From Intestinibacter bartlettii (GTDB lineage Bacteria; Bacillota; Clostridia; Peptostreptococcales; Peptostreptococcaceae), in the NCBI GenBank assembly GCA_025148965.1, contig CP102273.1:372001-436000 (forward strand): DNA of 64,000 nucleotides. The letters run 5' to 3'. Of the stretch, positions 1-8,757 are shown piece by piece. Numbering within the stretch: the stretch's first letter is position 1; every line of letters begins with the position of its first letter. The notes under the pieces were generated by a model. It was not told the DNA's origin, did not search any database, and saw only the letters and a list, made by a program, of their open reading frames with translations. The position numbers were made by a program, and so were the translations under genes.

Positions 1-5
1 AATTT

Positions 6-3000
6 ATGAGGATTTTTAAAATATTAGGGATTGAGCCAACAAAAAATGAGATGGAAATCAAGGAAGCGTACTTAAACAAATTAAGCGACACAAATCCTGA
101 AGACAAACCAGAAGAATTTATGCAACTTAGAAAAGCATATGAAGAGGCTATTGAATATGCAAATCAAGAAGACGAAGAAGATACAAATGAAATAGATAAT
201 ACTGAAATAGGTCTGTGGATGGCAAAAGTAAGAGAGGTATATAACAATTTTAGAGCGAGAAATGATATAAATGCATGGTCAGAATTGTTAAAAGATGATG
301 TATGCCAAAATATAGAGACCAAAACAGATGCAAGAGATGCTCTATTAGAATTTTTTATGCAAAACTACTACCTTCCATCAGCTGTAATTAGATTTTTAAA
401 TGAGTTTTTCAATTTTGAAGAGGATATAGATGAATTATATGAAAGTTTTCCAGCAGAATTTATAGATAATATAATTGTTGATGGAATTAAATACGATGAA
501 TATCCTTCCTATAGTCTGTTTGAAATAAAAGATGGGCTTGATTATGAAGCATTTTTAACTGATTTTTATGAAATGAATAGAAAATATAGAGAAAGAGATA
601 TTGAAAAAACATATGATTTATTACAAGATTTAAAAGAATATGGAATATATCATCCGGAAGTTGATAAAAAAGAGGCAGTCGTACTTTATAACTTAGATAG
701 ATTAGATGAAGCTTGGGATATCATATCTAATATAGACCCCAAATATAATGAAGTTGTTGAAGCAGATTTATTAAAAGGAATGATTTTAGCAGACAAAGGT
801 CAAAATGAAGAAGCAAAACAATATTATAAAACTGTTTTAAAAAGAGAACCATCAAATGTAATGGCATGCGAAGGGTTATGCATTATTTATAAAAATGAGG
901 GAAGATTTGCTGAAGCAAGAGAGTTATTAACTGTGATTAATTCGGAAGGGTATGAATATGAAGAGATTGATAGACTATTCGATGAATTAAATCAAGATAT
1001 TATAAATGATTATGAAAATAAAGTTAGATTAGGACAAGATAAGTTTGAAACTGACAAGCTATTAGAAATAGCACATACATATTATATTGTTGATAGATTA
1101 GATGAAGCATACAATATTGCAAATTCGATAGAAGTAGACGAAAATACAGATTTAATGATTTATAGATTATTTGCTAGAATTTATTTAGATATGAAAAAAT
1201 ATGACGAGGCATTAAAGTATGCAGATATGTGGAAAAATGGAATAGAGAATGCTTCAGAAGAAAAGTTAAATAATTTTGCGCCTAAATATAAATCTATGGA
1301 GAATGTATATTTTACAAAAGCATGGATATATAATCAAAAAGGCGAAAATAATAATGCTCTAAAAGAATTGAATAAATCACTTGAGATACTTCCAAATGAT
1401 GTACAATTTTTAAATATGAAGAATAAGATTTTATTTGCAAATCAACAATATGAAGAAGTGATAAAGGTTTGTGACAAAATTATAGAAATAAACCCTGAGG
1501 TATCAGAAGCCTATATGATGAAAATTAGATCACTTTATGAATTGGAATATCTGAAAGAAGCATTTGATGAATGTAATGATATCTTATATAAAGACCCATA
1601 TAATTTATTTGCATACATATATAAAATAAGAATCTTAATAGAAGTAGAAGAAATCGAAATGGCTAAAGAAGAAATAAAATCTTTAAGAAGTGAAGATGTT
1701 GAAAATCAGAACTTAGACTTCTTAGAAGCACTTATTTTAGATTATGAAGATAAAAGAGAAGAAGCTACGGAAATTTATAAAAATCTAATAAAAAAACTAG
1801 AAGAAGATGATGCTGGAATCCTAGCATTTCCAGAAGAATTATATTTCTACTATATAAATGAAATTTTCAACACTGATGAAGAAGGCGATGTTTTAGAACT
1901 TGCACAGAAAGGTTTAAAATATAGTCCGAAACATCAAGGATTACTTTATTATAAGGGAATAGAACTTAGTATAAGAGAACAATATAATGATGCTAAAGAA
2001 ACTTTTGAGTACATAGCGCAATTATATCCAGACAACGGATATAGTGATAGAAAAATTGGAGATATATATAACGACCAAGAGCTTTATGAAAAAGCATTAG
2101 AATATTACAATAAACAGATTGAAAAAGAATATGATATAGATGACTACTTTAAAAGAGTGCAAGTAAACTTAGAATTGTTAAATCTAGATGATTTATATAA
2201 AGATTTAGTGTACTTAGATAAAAATCTTAAAGATGACCCGAGATTATACGAATACTTCGGAATCTATTACAATATGATAGATAATGCGAAAAAATCGTAT
2301 GAGTATTTTATAAAAGCCAAGGCAATCTTTGATAATAGCGATGAATACGAAAGTTCATCTTATTTAGAAGGGACATTAGGTCTAGTATGTGCAAAATTAG
2401 GCATGCGTGAAGATGCAATGAAATACTACAGAGAAAATTACGAAAACACAAATGACCCTTCTGATTTAATAGATATATATAATCAATATGTTAAGTTTGG
2501 GGATTTTGATAAAGGCGAAGAAATTTTAGATGAGTATTTAGCAGCAATGAATAAATCAAAATTAAGCGCCGAAGCCATGTCTCGTATGGCTAATTTAAAT
2601 ATAGAAAAAAGAAATATGAAAGCGGCACTAAAAACTTTCTCATTAATGGTAAAACCAGAACCAGACCATAAGAGGGATAGAGCAAAACTATTATTCTATA
2701 CAGGAAATTATAAAAAAGCATTAAAATTAATTGAAGAGGCTATAAAAGAGTTACAATTTGTTGCAGATAATAGAGCTAACTATATAACTGCGGGAAGAAT
2801 ATGTCTTGAGTTGGGAGATAAGGTAAAAGCACATAGCTATGCTAAAAAGGTAATAGAATTAACTCCTGTAGATAACTTAAAATCTAAGGTAGATAAATTA
2901 CCATATATTTATCGATATTTAGCTGATGCATATATTATTTTAGGTGAATATAATAAGGCATATGAATATATAAGCAAGGCCCTTTTATCACCAAGATGCT

Positions 3001-3170
3001 TTTACTGTTCAGAAGAAGTATGTATCGATGCAATGTATAGCCTTGCGTATTTAGAATATGTTAAGGGAAATATAGATAAAGTAAAAGCTCATTTAGATGA
3101 GATATTTAAATTAGATATATCGAGAACAGATGCTATTGGATTGGCATACAAAATCGGACTTTTTAAATAG
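6..3170 (+). CDS. J-domain-like TPR protein, probable partner of HscC
   Basis: This 1054-residue cytoplasmic protein has a J-domain-like N-terminus (LGIEPTKNEMEIKEAY, then an FMQLRKAYEEA helix, residues about 5-50), followed by a very long helical solenoid of TPR-like repeats such as ALKELNKSLEILPNDVQFL. The Hsp70 gene hscC follows after 26 bp, so it is probably a dedicated co-chaperone or client-holding factor; that role is inference from the gene pair. The HPD tripeptide, whose His stimulates Hsp70 ATPase in J-proteins, appears as NPE (residues 30-32), so classical J activity is doubtful. The ATG lies 6 bases from the window edge, so its ribosome binding site cannot be seen, but MRIFKILGIEPT matches the usual start of this family. 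Confidence 0.8.
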   Translation: MRIFKILGIEPTKNEMEIKEAYLNKLSDTNPEDKPEEFMQLRKAYEEAIEYANQEDEEDTNEIDNTEIGLWMAKVREVYNNFRARNDINAWSELLKDDVCQNIETKTDARDALLEFFMQNYYLPSAVIRFLNEFFNFEEDIDELYESFPAEFIDNIIVDGIKYDEYPSYSLFEIKDGLDYEAFLTDFYEMNRKYRERDIEKTYDLLQDLKEYGIYHPEVDKKEAVVLYNLDRLDEAWDIISNIDPKYNEVVEADLLKGMILADKGQNEEAKQYYKTVLKREPSNVMACEGLCIIYKNEGRFAEARELLTVINSEGYEYEEIDRLFDELNQDIINDYENKVRLGQDKFETDKLLEIAHTYYIVDRLDEAYNIANSIEVDENTDLMIYRLFARIYLDMKKYDEALKYADMWKNGIENASEEKLNNFAPKYKSMENVYFTKAWIYNQKGENNNALKELNKSLEILPNDVQFLNMKNKILFANQQYEEVIKVCDKIIEINPEVSEAYMMKIRSLYELEYLKEAFDECNDILYKDPYNLFAYIYKIRILIEVEEIEMAKEEIKSLRSEDVENQNLDFLEALILDYEDKREEATEIYKNLIKKLEEDDAGILAFPEELYFYYINEIFNTDEEGDVLELAQKGLKYSPKHQGLLYYKGIELSIREQYNDAKETFEYIAQLYPDNGYSDRKIGDIYNDQELYEKALEYYNKQIEKEYDIDDYFKRVQVNLELLNLDDLYKDLVYLDKNLKDDPRLYEYFGIYYNMIDNAKKSYEYFIKAKAIFDNSDEYESSSYLEGTLGLVCAKLGMREDAMKYYRENYENTNDPSDLIDIYNQYVKFGDFDKGEEILDEYLAAMNKSKLSAEAMSRMANLNIEKRNMKAALKTFSLMVKPEPDHKRDRAKLLFYTGNYKKALKLIEEAIKELQFVADNRANYITAGRICLELGDKVKAHSYAKKVIELTPVDNLKSKVDKLPYIYRYLADAYIILGEYNKAYEYISKALLSPRCFYCSEEVCIDAMYSLAYLEYVKGNIDKVKAHLDEIFKLDISRTDAIGLAYKIGLFK

Positions 3171-3196
3171 AAAAAGGTAGCAAGGAGACGTTATTT

Positions 3197-4894
3197 ATGA
3201 TAATAGGAATAGATTTAGGAACAACAAACAGTTTAGCTTGTTATTTTGATGAAGGTGAAACGAAAATAATACCAAATAGACTTGGAGAAAATTTAACTCC
3301 GTCTGTTGTAAGTATAGATGAAGATGATAATATTTATGTTGGAAAAGTTGCTAAGGAAAGAAAAATACTTTATCCAAATATGACAGCAGAAGTTTTTAAA
3401 AGAAGTATGGGCACTGATAAGGAATTTGCACTTGGAGATAAAAAGTTTAAGGCTGAGGAGTTATCTTCTTTTGTATTAAAATCATTAAAAGAAGATGCTG
3501 AAGTTTTTATTGGACAAGAAATAGAAGAAGCGATAATCAGTGTGCCTGCTTATTTTAATGATGAACAAAGAAAGGCAACAAAAAAAGCTGGAGAGCTTGC
3601 TGGATTAAAGGTAAATCGTATAATAAACGAACCGACAGCGGCTGCAATAGCTTATGGAATAGATAAAAGAGATGACCACACTAAATTCTTGGTTTTCGAC
3701 CTTGGTGGAGGAACTTTCGATATTTCAATACTTGAAATGTATAAAAATATAATGGAAGTTAGAGCAGTAGCTGGTGACAACTATATAGGTGGAGAAGACT
3801 TCACAGACATACTATATAGAATGTTTATTGACCAAGTTAAATTAGATGAAGATAAGCTTGATAAAAAGGCTTTATCTCATATTAAAAAACAATGTGAAAA
3901 AGCAAAACTTGAATTCTCAGACAAGAAGACAGTGAATATAAAATGTAATATAAACGATAATATTTATGAGACAGAAATAAGTATAGATTCTTATGAAAGA
4001 TCGTGTGAATTACTTCTATCTAAATTGAGAAAACCAATAGAGAGAAGTTTAAAAGATGCAAAAATAAAATTAAGTCAAATAGATGAAATAATATTAATCG
4101 GTGGGGCAACAAGACTTCCAATAATAAGAAAGTTTGTTGGAAAAATATTTGGACGACTTCCAAACACAAGTGTAAATCCTGATGAAGCTGTTGCAATAGG
4201 GGCAGCACTTCAAGCTGCGATGAAAGAAAGAGATCAATATATAAAAGAAATTGTGCTTACTGATGTTTGTCCATTCTCGCTTGGAACAGAAGTTTCTGTT
4301 AAAGGAATGGGAAATACTCGTGAATCTGGGTATTATTATCCTATAATCGAAAGAAACACAGTTATACCAGTCAGCAGAACAGAAACATTCTATACATGCT
4401 ATGACGGGCAAAGCAAACTTGTTGTCGAAGTTCTTCAAGGTGAGAGCAGACTTGCGAAAAATAACTTAAAATTAGGTGAGATTTCAGTAGTTGTTCCAAA
4501 AGGGCCAGAAGGAAAAGAATCAATTGATGTAACTTATACATACGATATAAACTCAATATTAGAAGTAATTGTTAAGGTAAACTCAACAGGGGAAAAGAAA
4601 AAAATTATTATCCAAAAAGAAAATAGCCCAATATCAGAAGAAGATGCAAAGGCTAGATTTGAGGAGCTTAATTATTTGAAAATTCATCCAAGAGACCAAG
4701 AAAAAAACAAAGAACTTCTATTTAGAGGTGAAAGAATGTATGAAGAATTCACTGGAGAAGACAGAAAAATTATCGGTGAAGCTCTTACACAATTTGAATT
4801 AATTTTAAATAAACAAGATAAGGCTATGATAGAACAAGCTAGAAAAGAGTTAAAAGAAGTTTTAGATGAAATAGAAACAGATGAATTATTTTAG
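3197..4894 (+). CDS. hscC: Hsp70-family chaperone HscC
   Basis: This is an ATP-dependent Hsp70 chaperone of the HscC subfamily rather than DnaK. It has the phosphate-1 loop GIDLGTTNSLA (residues 4-14), EPTAAAIAYG, the phosphate-2 loop FDLGGGTFDIS and the adenosine motif IGGATRLPIIRKF. HscC-like signatures include ELSSFVLKSLKEDAE, DVCPFSLGTEV and PIIERNTVIPVSRTETF. At 565 residues it is shorter than DnaK, with a reduced C-terminal lid, and close to the length of E. coli HscC. The start follows an AAGGAG site. It sits 26 bp after the J-domain-like/TPR gene, which suggests one operon. Clients are unknown. Confidence 0.92.
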   Translation: MIIGIDLGTTNSLACYFDEGETKIIPNRLGENLTPSVVSIDEDDNIYVGKVAKERKILYPNMTAEVFKRSMGTDKEFALGDKKFKAEELSSFVLKSLKEDAEVFIGQEIEEAIISVPAYFNDEQRKATKKAGELAGLKVNRIINEPTAAAIAYGIDKRDDHTKFLVFDLGGGTFDISILEMYKNIMEVRAVAGDNYIGGEDFTDILYRMFIDQVKLDEDKLDKKALSHIKKQCEKAKLEFSDKKTVNIKCNINDNIYETEISIDSYERSCELLLSKLRKPIERSLKDAKIKLSQIDEIILIGGATRLPIIRKFVGKIFGRLPNTSVNPDEAVAIGAALQAAMKERDQYIKEIVLTDVCPFSLGTEVSVKGMGNTRESGYYYPIIERNTVIPVSRTETFYTCYDGQSKLVVEVLQGESRLAKNNLKLGEISVVVPKGPEGKESIDVTYTYDINSILEVIVKVNSTGEKKKIIIQKENSPISEEDAKARFEELNYLKIHPRDQEKNKELLFRGERMYEEFTGEDRKIIGEALTQFELILNKQDKAMIEQARKELKEVLDEIETDELF

Positions 4895-4905
4895 TTAATA
4901 TGCTA

Positions 4906-4949
4906 TGGGCTATTTTGGGACATACTAATATATGGACTAAAATAGCTCA
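4906..4949 (+). other. 13-bp hairpin between hscC and recD2
   Basis: Arms 4906-4918 and 4937-4949 pair over 13 bp with three G-T pairs. No T-run follows, so it may be a weak terminator or an mRNA-stability element at the hscC 3' end. Confidence 0.4.
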
Positions 4950-4998
4950 ATTATAATATAAAGCATGTGCTAAAAAGCACAATTAGGAGTGTTGTATT

Positions 4999-7227
4999 AT
5001 GGAAAAATTAGAAGGTATGATAAGTGATATAGTTTTTAAAAATGAAGAGAATGGATACACTATAGCTTATCTTGCAAACGAAGACGAAGAAGTTACAATT
5101 GTCGGATGTATGCCGACTTTGTCTGTTGGTGAGAGTATAGAAGTTGAAGGAAGATGGGTCACACATAAAACGTATGGCTCACAATTTGAAGTAAATAAAT
5201 TTATGCCTGTTACACCTTCATCTTTGGAGGGAATTTACGCTTATTTATCTTCTGGTATGATTCATGGTATAGGAGAGAAAATGGCAACTAGGATTATTGA
5301 AAAGTTTGGAGTCGATACTCTAGACGTAATCCAAAACACTCCAGAGCGATTAAAAGAAGTTGAGGGAATTGGGTCAAAGAAAATAAAACAGATAACAGAG
5401 AGTTATGAAGAAAATAGAGAATTGAGAAATATAATTATGCAACTTTCTCCTTATGGAATAACTCCTAATTACTGTTTAAAAATTTATAAAAAATATAAAG
5501 AGAATGCAATTAGCATTATAAATAAGAATCCATACAGGCTTGCTGAAGATATCAGGGGAATTGGGTTTAGAATTGCGGACGATATCGCAAAGAAGCTTGG
5601 TATAGATAAATATTCTAGGGATAGAATATTCCAAGGAATTTTATATACGCTTAACCAAAGCGCATCAAATGGAAATACATATTTACCGCTGAGTGTTCTT
5701 GTCCCACAAGCGATGAAGGTATTAGAAATTGAGGCAGAAAAGATAAAAGAAGGTGTTCTTGAATTAGCATATACTCAAAAAATACATGTTGAAAAAGACC
5801 AAAACGATATAAATGTATATCTTATGCCATATTATCTTTCTGAAAATGGAGTCTGCAAAGAAATGATAAGACTTGCTCAATATGACTTTGAGAATTTAAA
5901 CATAGATGTTGACCATGAAATAAAACTTATTGAAAGAGAAGAAGGAATTAAACTGGCACAAAATCAGGTTATGGCAGTTAAAGAAGCTATTGAAAAAGGT
6001 GTTGTAATAATCACTGGTGGACCAGGTACAGGGAAAACAACAACAATTAATACAATTATCAAAGTATTTGAAAATAACGACCAAAAAGTCGTTTTGGCGG
6101 CGCCAACAGGACGTGCAGCAAAGAGAATGAGTGAAACTTCAAATAAAGAGGCAAAGACAATTCACAGGCTTTTAGAAATGGGATTCGGAATGGACAGCGA
6201 TGAACTTACATTTATGAAAAATGAAGAAGATCCAATTGATGCTGATGTTGTTATTCTTGACGAGGTTTCAATGGTTGATATTGTGCTTATGTATAGCTTG
6301 CTTAGAGCTATAAAATCTGGGACAAGACTTTTAATCGTTGGGGATAGCGACCAGTTGCCTTCAGTTGGAGCAGGAAATGTATTAAAAGATCTTATCGATT
6401 CAGAAGTTATAAATACTGTTAGATTAAATGAAATATTCAGACAAGCTCAAGAAAGTATGATAGTAGTCAATGCCCATAAAATTAATAAAGGTGAACCATT
6501 AAAACTGAATGTAAAAGGGAAGGATTTCTTCTTTATTAAAAAAGAAGGAGACGATATACTGCAAGAAATCGTAGGGGTTGTTAGTGAGAGATTACCGAAA
6601 TTCTACGGTGTAGATAAATTAAAAGATATTCAAGTTTTATCGCCAATGCGAAAAGGAACTCTTGGTGTAAATAATTTAAATATAGAGCTGCAAAAAAGTC
6701 TTAATCCGCCATCAAAATATAAAACTGAAGAAGTATTTTCAAAAAGAACATTCAGAGTTGGCGACAAGGTTATGCAGATTAAAAATAATTATACGAGAAA
6801 ATGGCAAAGTGAAGATGGAAGTAATAGTGGACATGGTATATATAATGGCGATATTGGTTATATTTACTATATAGACAAAGAAAAGAAAGAGATATTTGTA
6901 ATATTCGATAGTTTAAAAATCGTAACTTACAAGTACGACGAGTTAGATGAATTAGACCACAGTTTCTGTACGACTATTCATAAAAGCCAAGGGAGTGAAT
7001 TCCCAATCGTTGTAATACCGATGGCGTGGGCGCCACCAATGCTACTTAGCCGAAATCTACTTTATACAGCTGTTACACGTGCAAAGAAACAGGTTGTGCT
7101 AGTTGGTGAAGTTAAGTACCTAGAATTTATGATAAAAAACAATCGAAGCAACGACAGATACTCTAATTTAGCAGTTAAGTTAAATAAATTTAAAAAAGAG
7201 GGTCTGCTGATTGAAGATAACGAATAA
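4999..7227 (+). CDS. recD2: RecD2-type superfamily 1B DNA helicase
   Basis: This is a 742-residue ATP-dependent 5'-3' DNA helicase of the RecD2 (RecD/TraA-like) family found in bacteria without RecBC partnership. It has the N-terminal OB-like region typical of RecD2, helix-hairpin-helix motifs (EGIGSKKIKQITE), Walker A GGPGTGKTTTINT, Walker B DEVSMVD, motif III GDSDQLPSVGAG, and the C-terminal TIHKSQGSEFPIV and YTAVTRAKKQV motifs. The length is normal for the family. The ATG follows a GGAGTG site. comF overlaps its 3' end by 17 bp, suggesting translational coupling. A role in DNA repair is inferred from the family. Confidence 0.93.
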   Translation: MEKLEGMISDIVFKNEENGYTIAYLANEDEEVTIVGCMPTLSVGESIEVEGRWVTHKTYGSQFEVNKFMPVTPSSLEGIYAYLSSGMIHGIGEKMATRIIEKFGVDTLDVIQNTPERLKEVEGIGSKKIKQITESYEENRELRNIIMQLSPYGITPNYCLKIYKKYKENAISIINKNPYRLAEDIRGIGFRIADDIAKKLGIDKYSRDRIFQGILYTLNQSASNGNTYLPLSVLVPQAMKVLEIEAEKIKEGVLELAYTQKIHVEKDQNDINVYLMPYYLSENGVCKEMIRLAQYDFENLNIDVDHEIKLIEREEGIKLAQNQVMAVKEAIEKGVVIITGGPGTGKTTTINTIIKVFENNDQKVVLAAPTGRAAKRMSETSNKEAKTIHRLLEMGFGMDSDELTFMKNEEDPIDADVVILDEVSMVDIVLMYSLLRAIKSGTRLLIVGDSDQLPSVGAGNVLKDLIDSEVINTVRLNEIFRQAQESMIVVNAHKINKGEPLKLNVKGKDFFFIKKEGDDILQEIVGVVSERLPKFYGVDKLKDIQVLSPMRKGTLGVNNLNIELQKSLNPPSKYKTEEVFSKRTFRVGDKVMQIKNNYTRKWQSEDGSNSGHGIYNGDIGYIYYIDKEKKEIFVIFDSLKIVTYKYDELDELDHSFCTTIHKSQGSEFPIVVIPMAWAPPMLLSRNLLYTAVTRAKKQVVLVGEVKYLEFMIKNNRSNDRYSNLAVKLNKFKKEGLLIEDNE

Positions 7228-8029
7228 AGAGAAAATAACTGATAATATAAAAGATAAAAAATCAATATTAAAATATATTAAAGATATACTTCTTGATTTT
7301 ATTTATCCAAAGAATATATCCTGTATAATTTGTGATAATCCAATAAAATTAACAAATTCATATTCTATATGTAAAGATTGCTTTAAGGAATTGCATTTTT
7401 TGAAGGATGCTTGTTTAAAATGTGGAAAACCATTAGTAAATCATAATTTAGAATATGAAAATATAAAGGACTGTCCATCTTGTAAAAGAAGAACTTTTTA
7501 TTTTGATAGGGCAATTTCATGTATAGAATACAACAAAACAAGTAAAAAGATGATACTTGATTTTAAATATAGAAATAAGACTTATTTCTGTAAATATGTC
7601 GCACAAATTATGAGCGAAAAGATGGAACTCGAAAATCTAACTGCAGATTATTTGTTATGCGTTCCTTTGCATAAAAAGCGCCTTAGAAAAAGAGGATTTA
7701 ATCAAGCACAAAAAATAGCAGAAGATTTGAGTGAAATAACAGGAATTCCTACTTTGAATTGTATTTTTAGAAAAAGAAATACAAGAAGACTCTACAATTT
7801 AAATAAAAAAGAAAGAGAGCAAGAAGTAAAGAATTCATTTGTTATAAAGGATAATGATAATTTGCTTAAAAATAAAAATGTGATTTTAATAGATGATATT
7901 TTTACAACCGCTGCTACAACTAACGAAATATCAAAAGAACTTAGATTAGTACCAGTAAACAAGATAACTGTTTTAACATTATTAACTAGGGGTTATGATA
8001 TGTATTTGCCTTATGAGGAAAATGATTAA
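7211..8029 (+). CDS. comFC: ComF-family phosphoribosyltransferase-like protein
   Basis: This 272-residue protein combines an N-terminal zinc-ribbon-like region (CIICD, CKDC, CLKCG and CPSC pairs, about residues 37-95) with a C-terminal phosphoribosyltransferase fold carrying the PRPP loop VILIDDIFTTAATTNE. ComFC proteins take part in DNA uptake during transformation; whether this organism is naturally competent is not shown here. The start is TTG inside the 3' end of recD2 with a GAGGG site upstream; no later start fits the conserved N-terminus better. Directly downstream lies a strong promoter and a structured RNA. comFC is a known neighbour of raiA-motif RNAs. Confidence 0.88.
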   Translation: MKITNKEKITDNIKDKKSILKYIKDILLDFIYPKNISCIICDNPIKLTNSYSICKDCFKELHFLKDACLKCGKPLVNHNLEYENIKDCPSCKRRTFYFDRAISCIEYNKTSKKMILDFKYRNKTYFCKYVAQIMSEKMELENLTADYLLCVPLHKKRLRKRGFNQAQKIAEDLSEITGIPTLNCIFRKRNTRRLYNLNKKEREQEVKNSFVIKDNDNLLKNKNVILIDDIFTTAATTNEISKELRLVPVNKITVLTLLTRGYDMYLPYEEND

Positions 8030-8116
8030 AATATATAAAATAATAACATAACAGTAATAATAAAATGAATTGTCAAAAATAAATAGAAAAATAGGATTAC
8101 AAGGTAAATGATTCTA

Positions 8117-8145
8117 TTGACATATCTATCAGAAGATATTAAAAT
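8117..8145 (+). promoter_or_regulatory. Sigma-A promoter of the structured RNA
   Basis: A perfect TTGACA (8117-8122), a 17-bp spacer and TAAAAT (8140-8145) predict a transcription start around 8152, directly before the closing helix of the RNA at 8154. The RNA therefore seems to be made from its own strong promoter rather than as a comF 3' UTR. Confidence 0.8.
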
Positions 8146-8151
8146 ATATTA

Positions 8152-8405
8152 GTAATTATTCAGGTCTGTGGTTGAAAGTCCAGGCCAGTCGCAGGCAAAG
8201 GGATCCACGTAAGTCAACGCCAAAAGCGGAGTTGATGATCATGGTGCGGCTTAGAAGTAAGACCTACCGATAACCAAAAAAATTCTAAATCGAGACGGCT
8301 AGTAGTGCGGCAAACCCAGAGCGAACGTCGCAGTAGGCGAGTGTGGGGTCAAAAACCAGGTCAGCTGAATAGTTCATATAAGTACCTATTAAGGTACTTT
8401 TTTGT
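8152..8405 (+). ncRNA. Structured non-coding RNA, candidate raiA-motif RNA
   Basis: This segment is visibly richer in G+C than its surroundings and has no credible ORF. It is closed by a 10-bp helix, 8154-8163 with 8365-8374. Inside are a hairpin of TCAAC (8213-8217) with GTTGA (8231-8235), a CCCA/TGGG pairing (8315-8349 region) and GTGG/CCAC pairing near 8168 and 8204. It starts at a strong promoter and ends at a terminator. Size (about 220 nt of structure), position after comFC and presence in a Clostridium-like genome fit the raiA-motif RNA class, normally found just upstream of raiA/hpf. Here hpf lies about 10 kb away. The family assignment is inference from context and shape; no covariance search was possible. 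Confidence 0.65.
8379..8405 (+). terminator. Terminator of the structured RNA
   Basis: AAGTACCT, an ATTA loop and AGGTACTT are followed by a T-run, forming a standard rho-independent terminator directly after the closing helix. Confidence 0.85.
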
Positions 8406-8426
8406 TGCTTAAATTATACTACTAAT

Positions 8427-8475
8427 AACTCTCTTATAAATAAGCGTTATACTTATTTATGGGAGAGTTTTTATT
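8427..8475 (+). terminator. Second, long-stem terminator
   Basis: An 18-bp stem (8427-8444 with 8452-8469, two G-T pairs) with a 7-nt loop is followed by TTTTATTTT. It backs up the previous terminator and separates the RNA from the ribose operon. Confidence 0.8.
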
Positions 8476-8600
8476 TTGTATTTTTTTAGTTGTAGCAAAT
8501 ATGAAAAATGGATTAAATCTTTATAAGATGAAGGAATAGATAAATTTAAAAATTAGTAAGAAAAATAAATGTGATACACTAATTGTATAAAAGTATACAC

Positions 8601-8615
8601 AATAAACGTTTGCAT
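8601..8615 (-). promoter_or_regulatory. cre-like site (CcpA) upstream of the ribose operon
   Basis: Read on the minus strand, ATGCAAACGTTTATT matches the catabolite-responsive element consensus WTGNAANCGNWNNCW at 14 of 15 positions. It lies about 45 bp upstream of the rbs promoter, consistent with carbon catabolite control. A separate palindrome, TGTATA-AAAG-TATACA at 8584-8599, has no assigned regulator. Confidence 0.5.
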
Positions 8616-8660
8616 AATAAAAATAATTCAAGAAAAATAGCAAAAAACGTAAAAATAATG

Positions 8661-8717
8661 TTGACGATTTATATATCTGGGATTATAATTATATTAACAA
8701 AATTTGAAACAGGTTTC
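8661..8717 (+). promoter_or_regulatory. Ribose operon promoter with RbsR-like operator
   Basis: TTGACG (8661-8666), a 17-bp spacer and TATAAT (8684-8689) form a near-consensus promoter. The palindrome TGAAAC-AG-GTTTCA (8704-8717) lies just downstream of the predicted start, where a bound LacI-type repressor would block transcription. The natural candidate is the first gene product, RbsR. Confidence 0.75.
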
Positions 8718-8757
8718 AGAGTACACTGTTCTAAAACTTATCAAAGGGGATAATAAT

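Noticed and set aside
4020-4556. Minus-strand ORFs inside hscC
   Set aside because: They are antisense shadows of a strongly conserved gene, with unusual Cys/Leu/His-rich composition and no ribosome binding sites.
3197-4894. DnaK as the name for the Hsp70
   Set aside because: Length, the missing long C-terminal lid and HscC-specific motifs argue for HscC; grpE and dnaJ are not adjacent.
8152-8405. RNase P RNA, tmRNA or 6S RNA at this structured region
   Set aside because: The conserved sequence blocks of RNase P type B and tmRNA are absent and there is no tRNA-like end. The comFC context fits raiA-motif RNA better.
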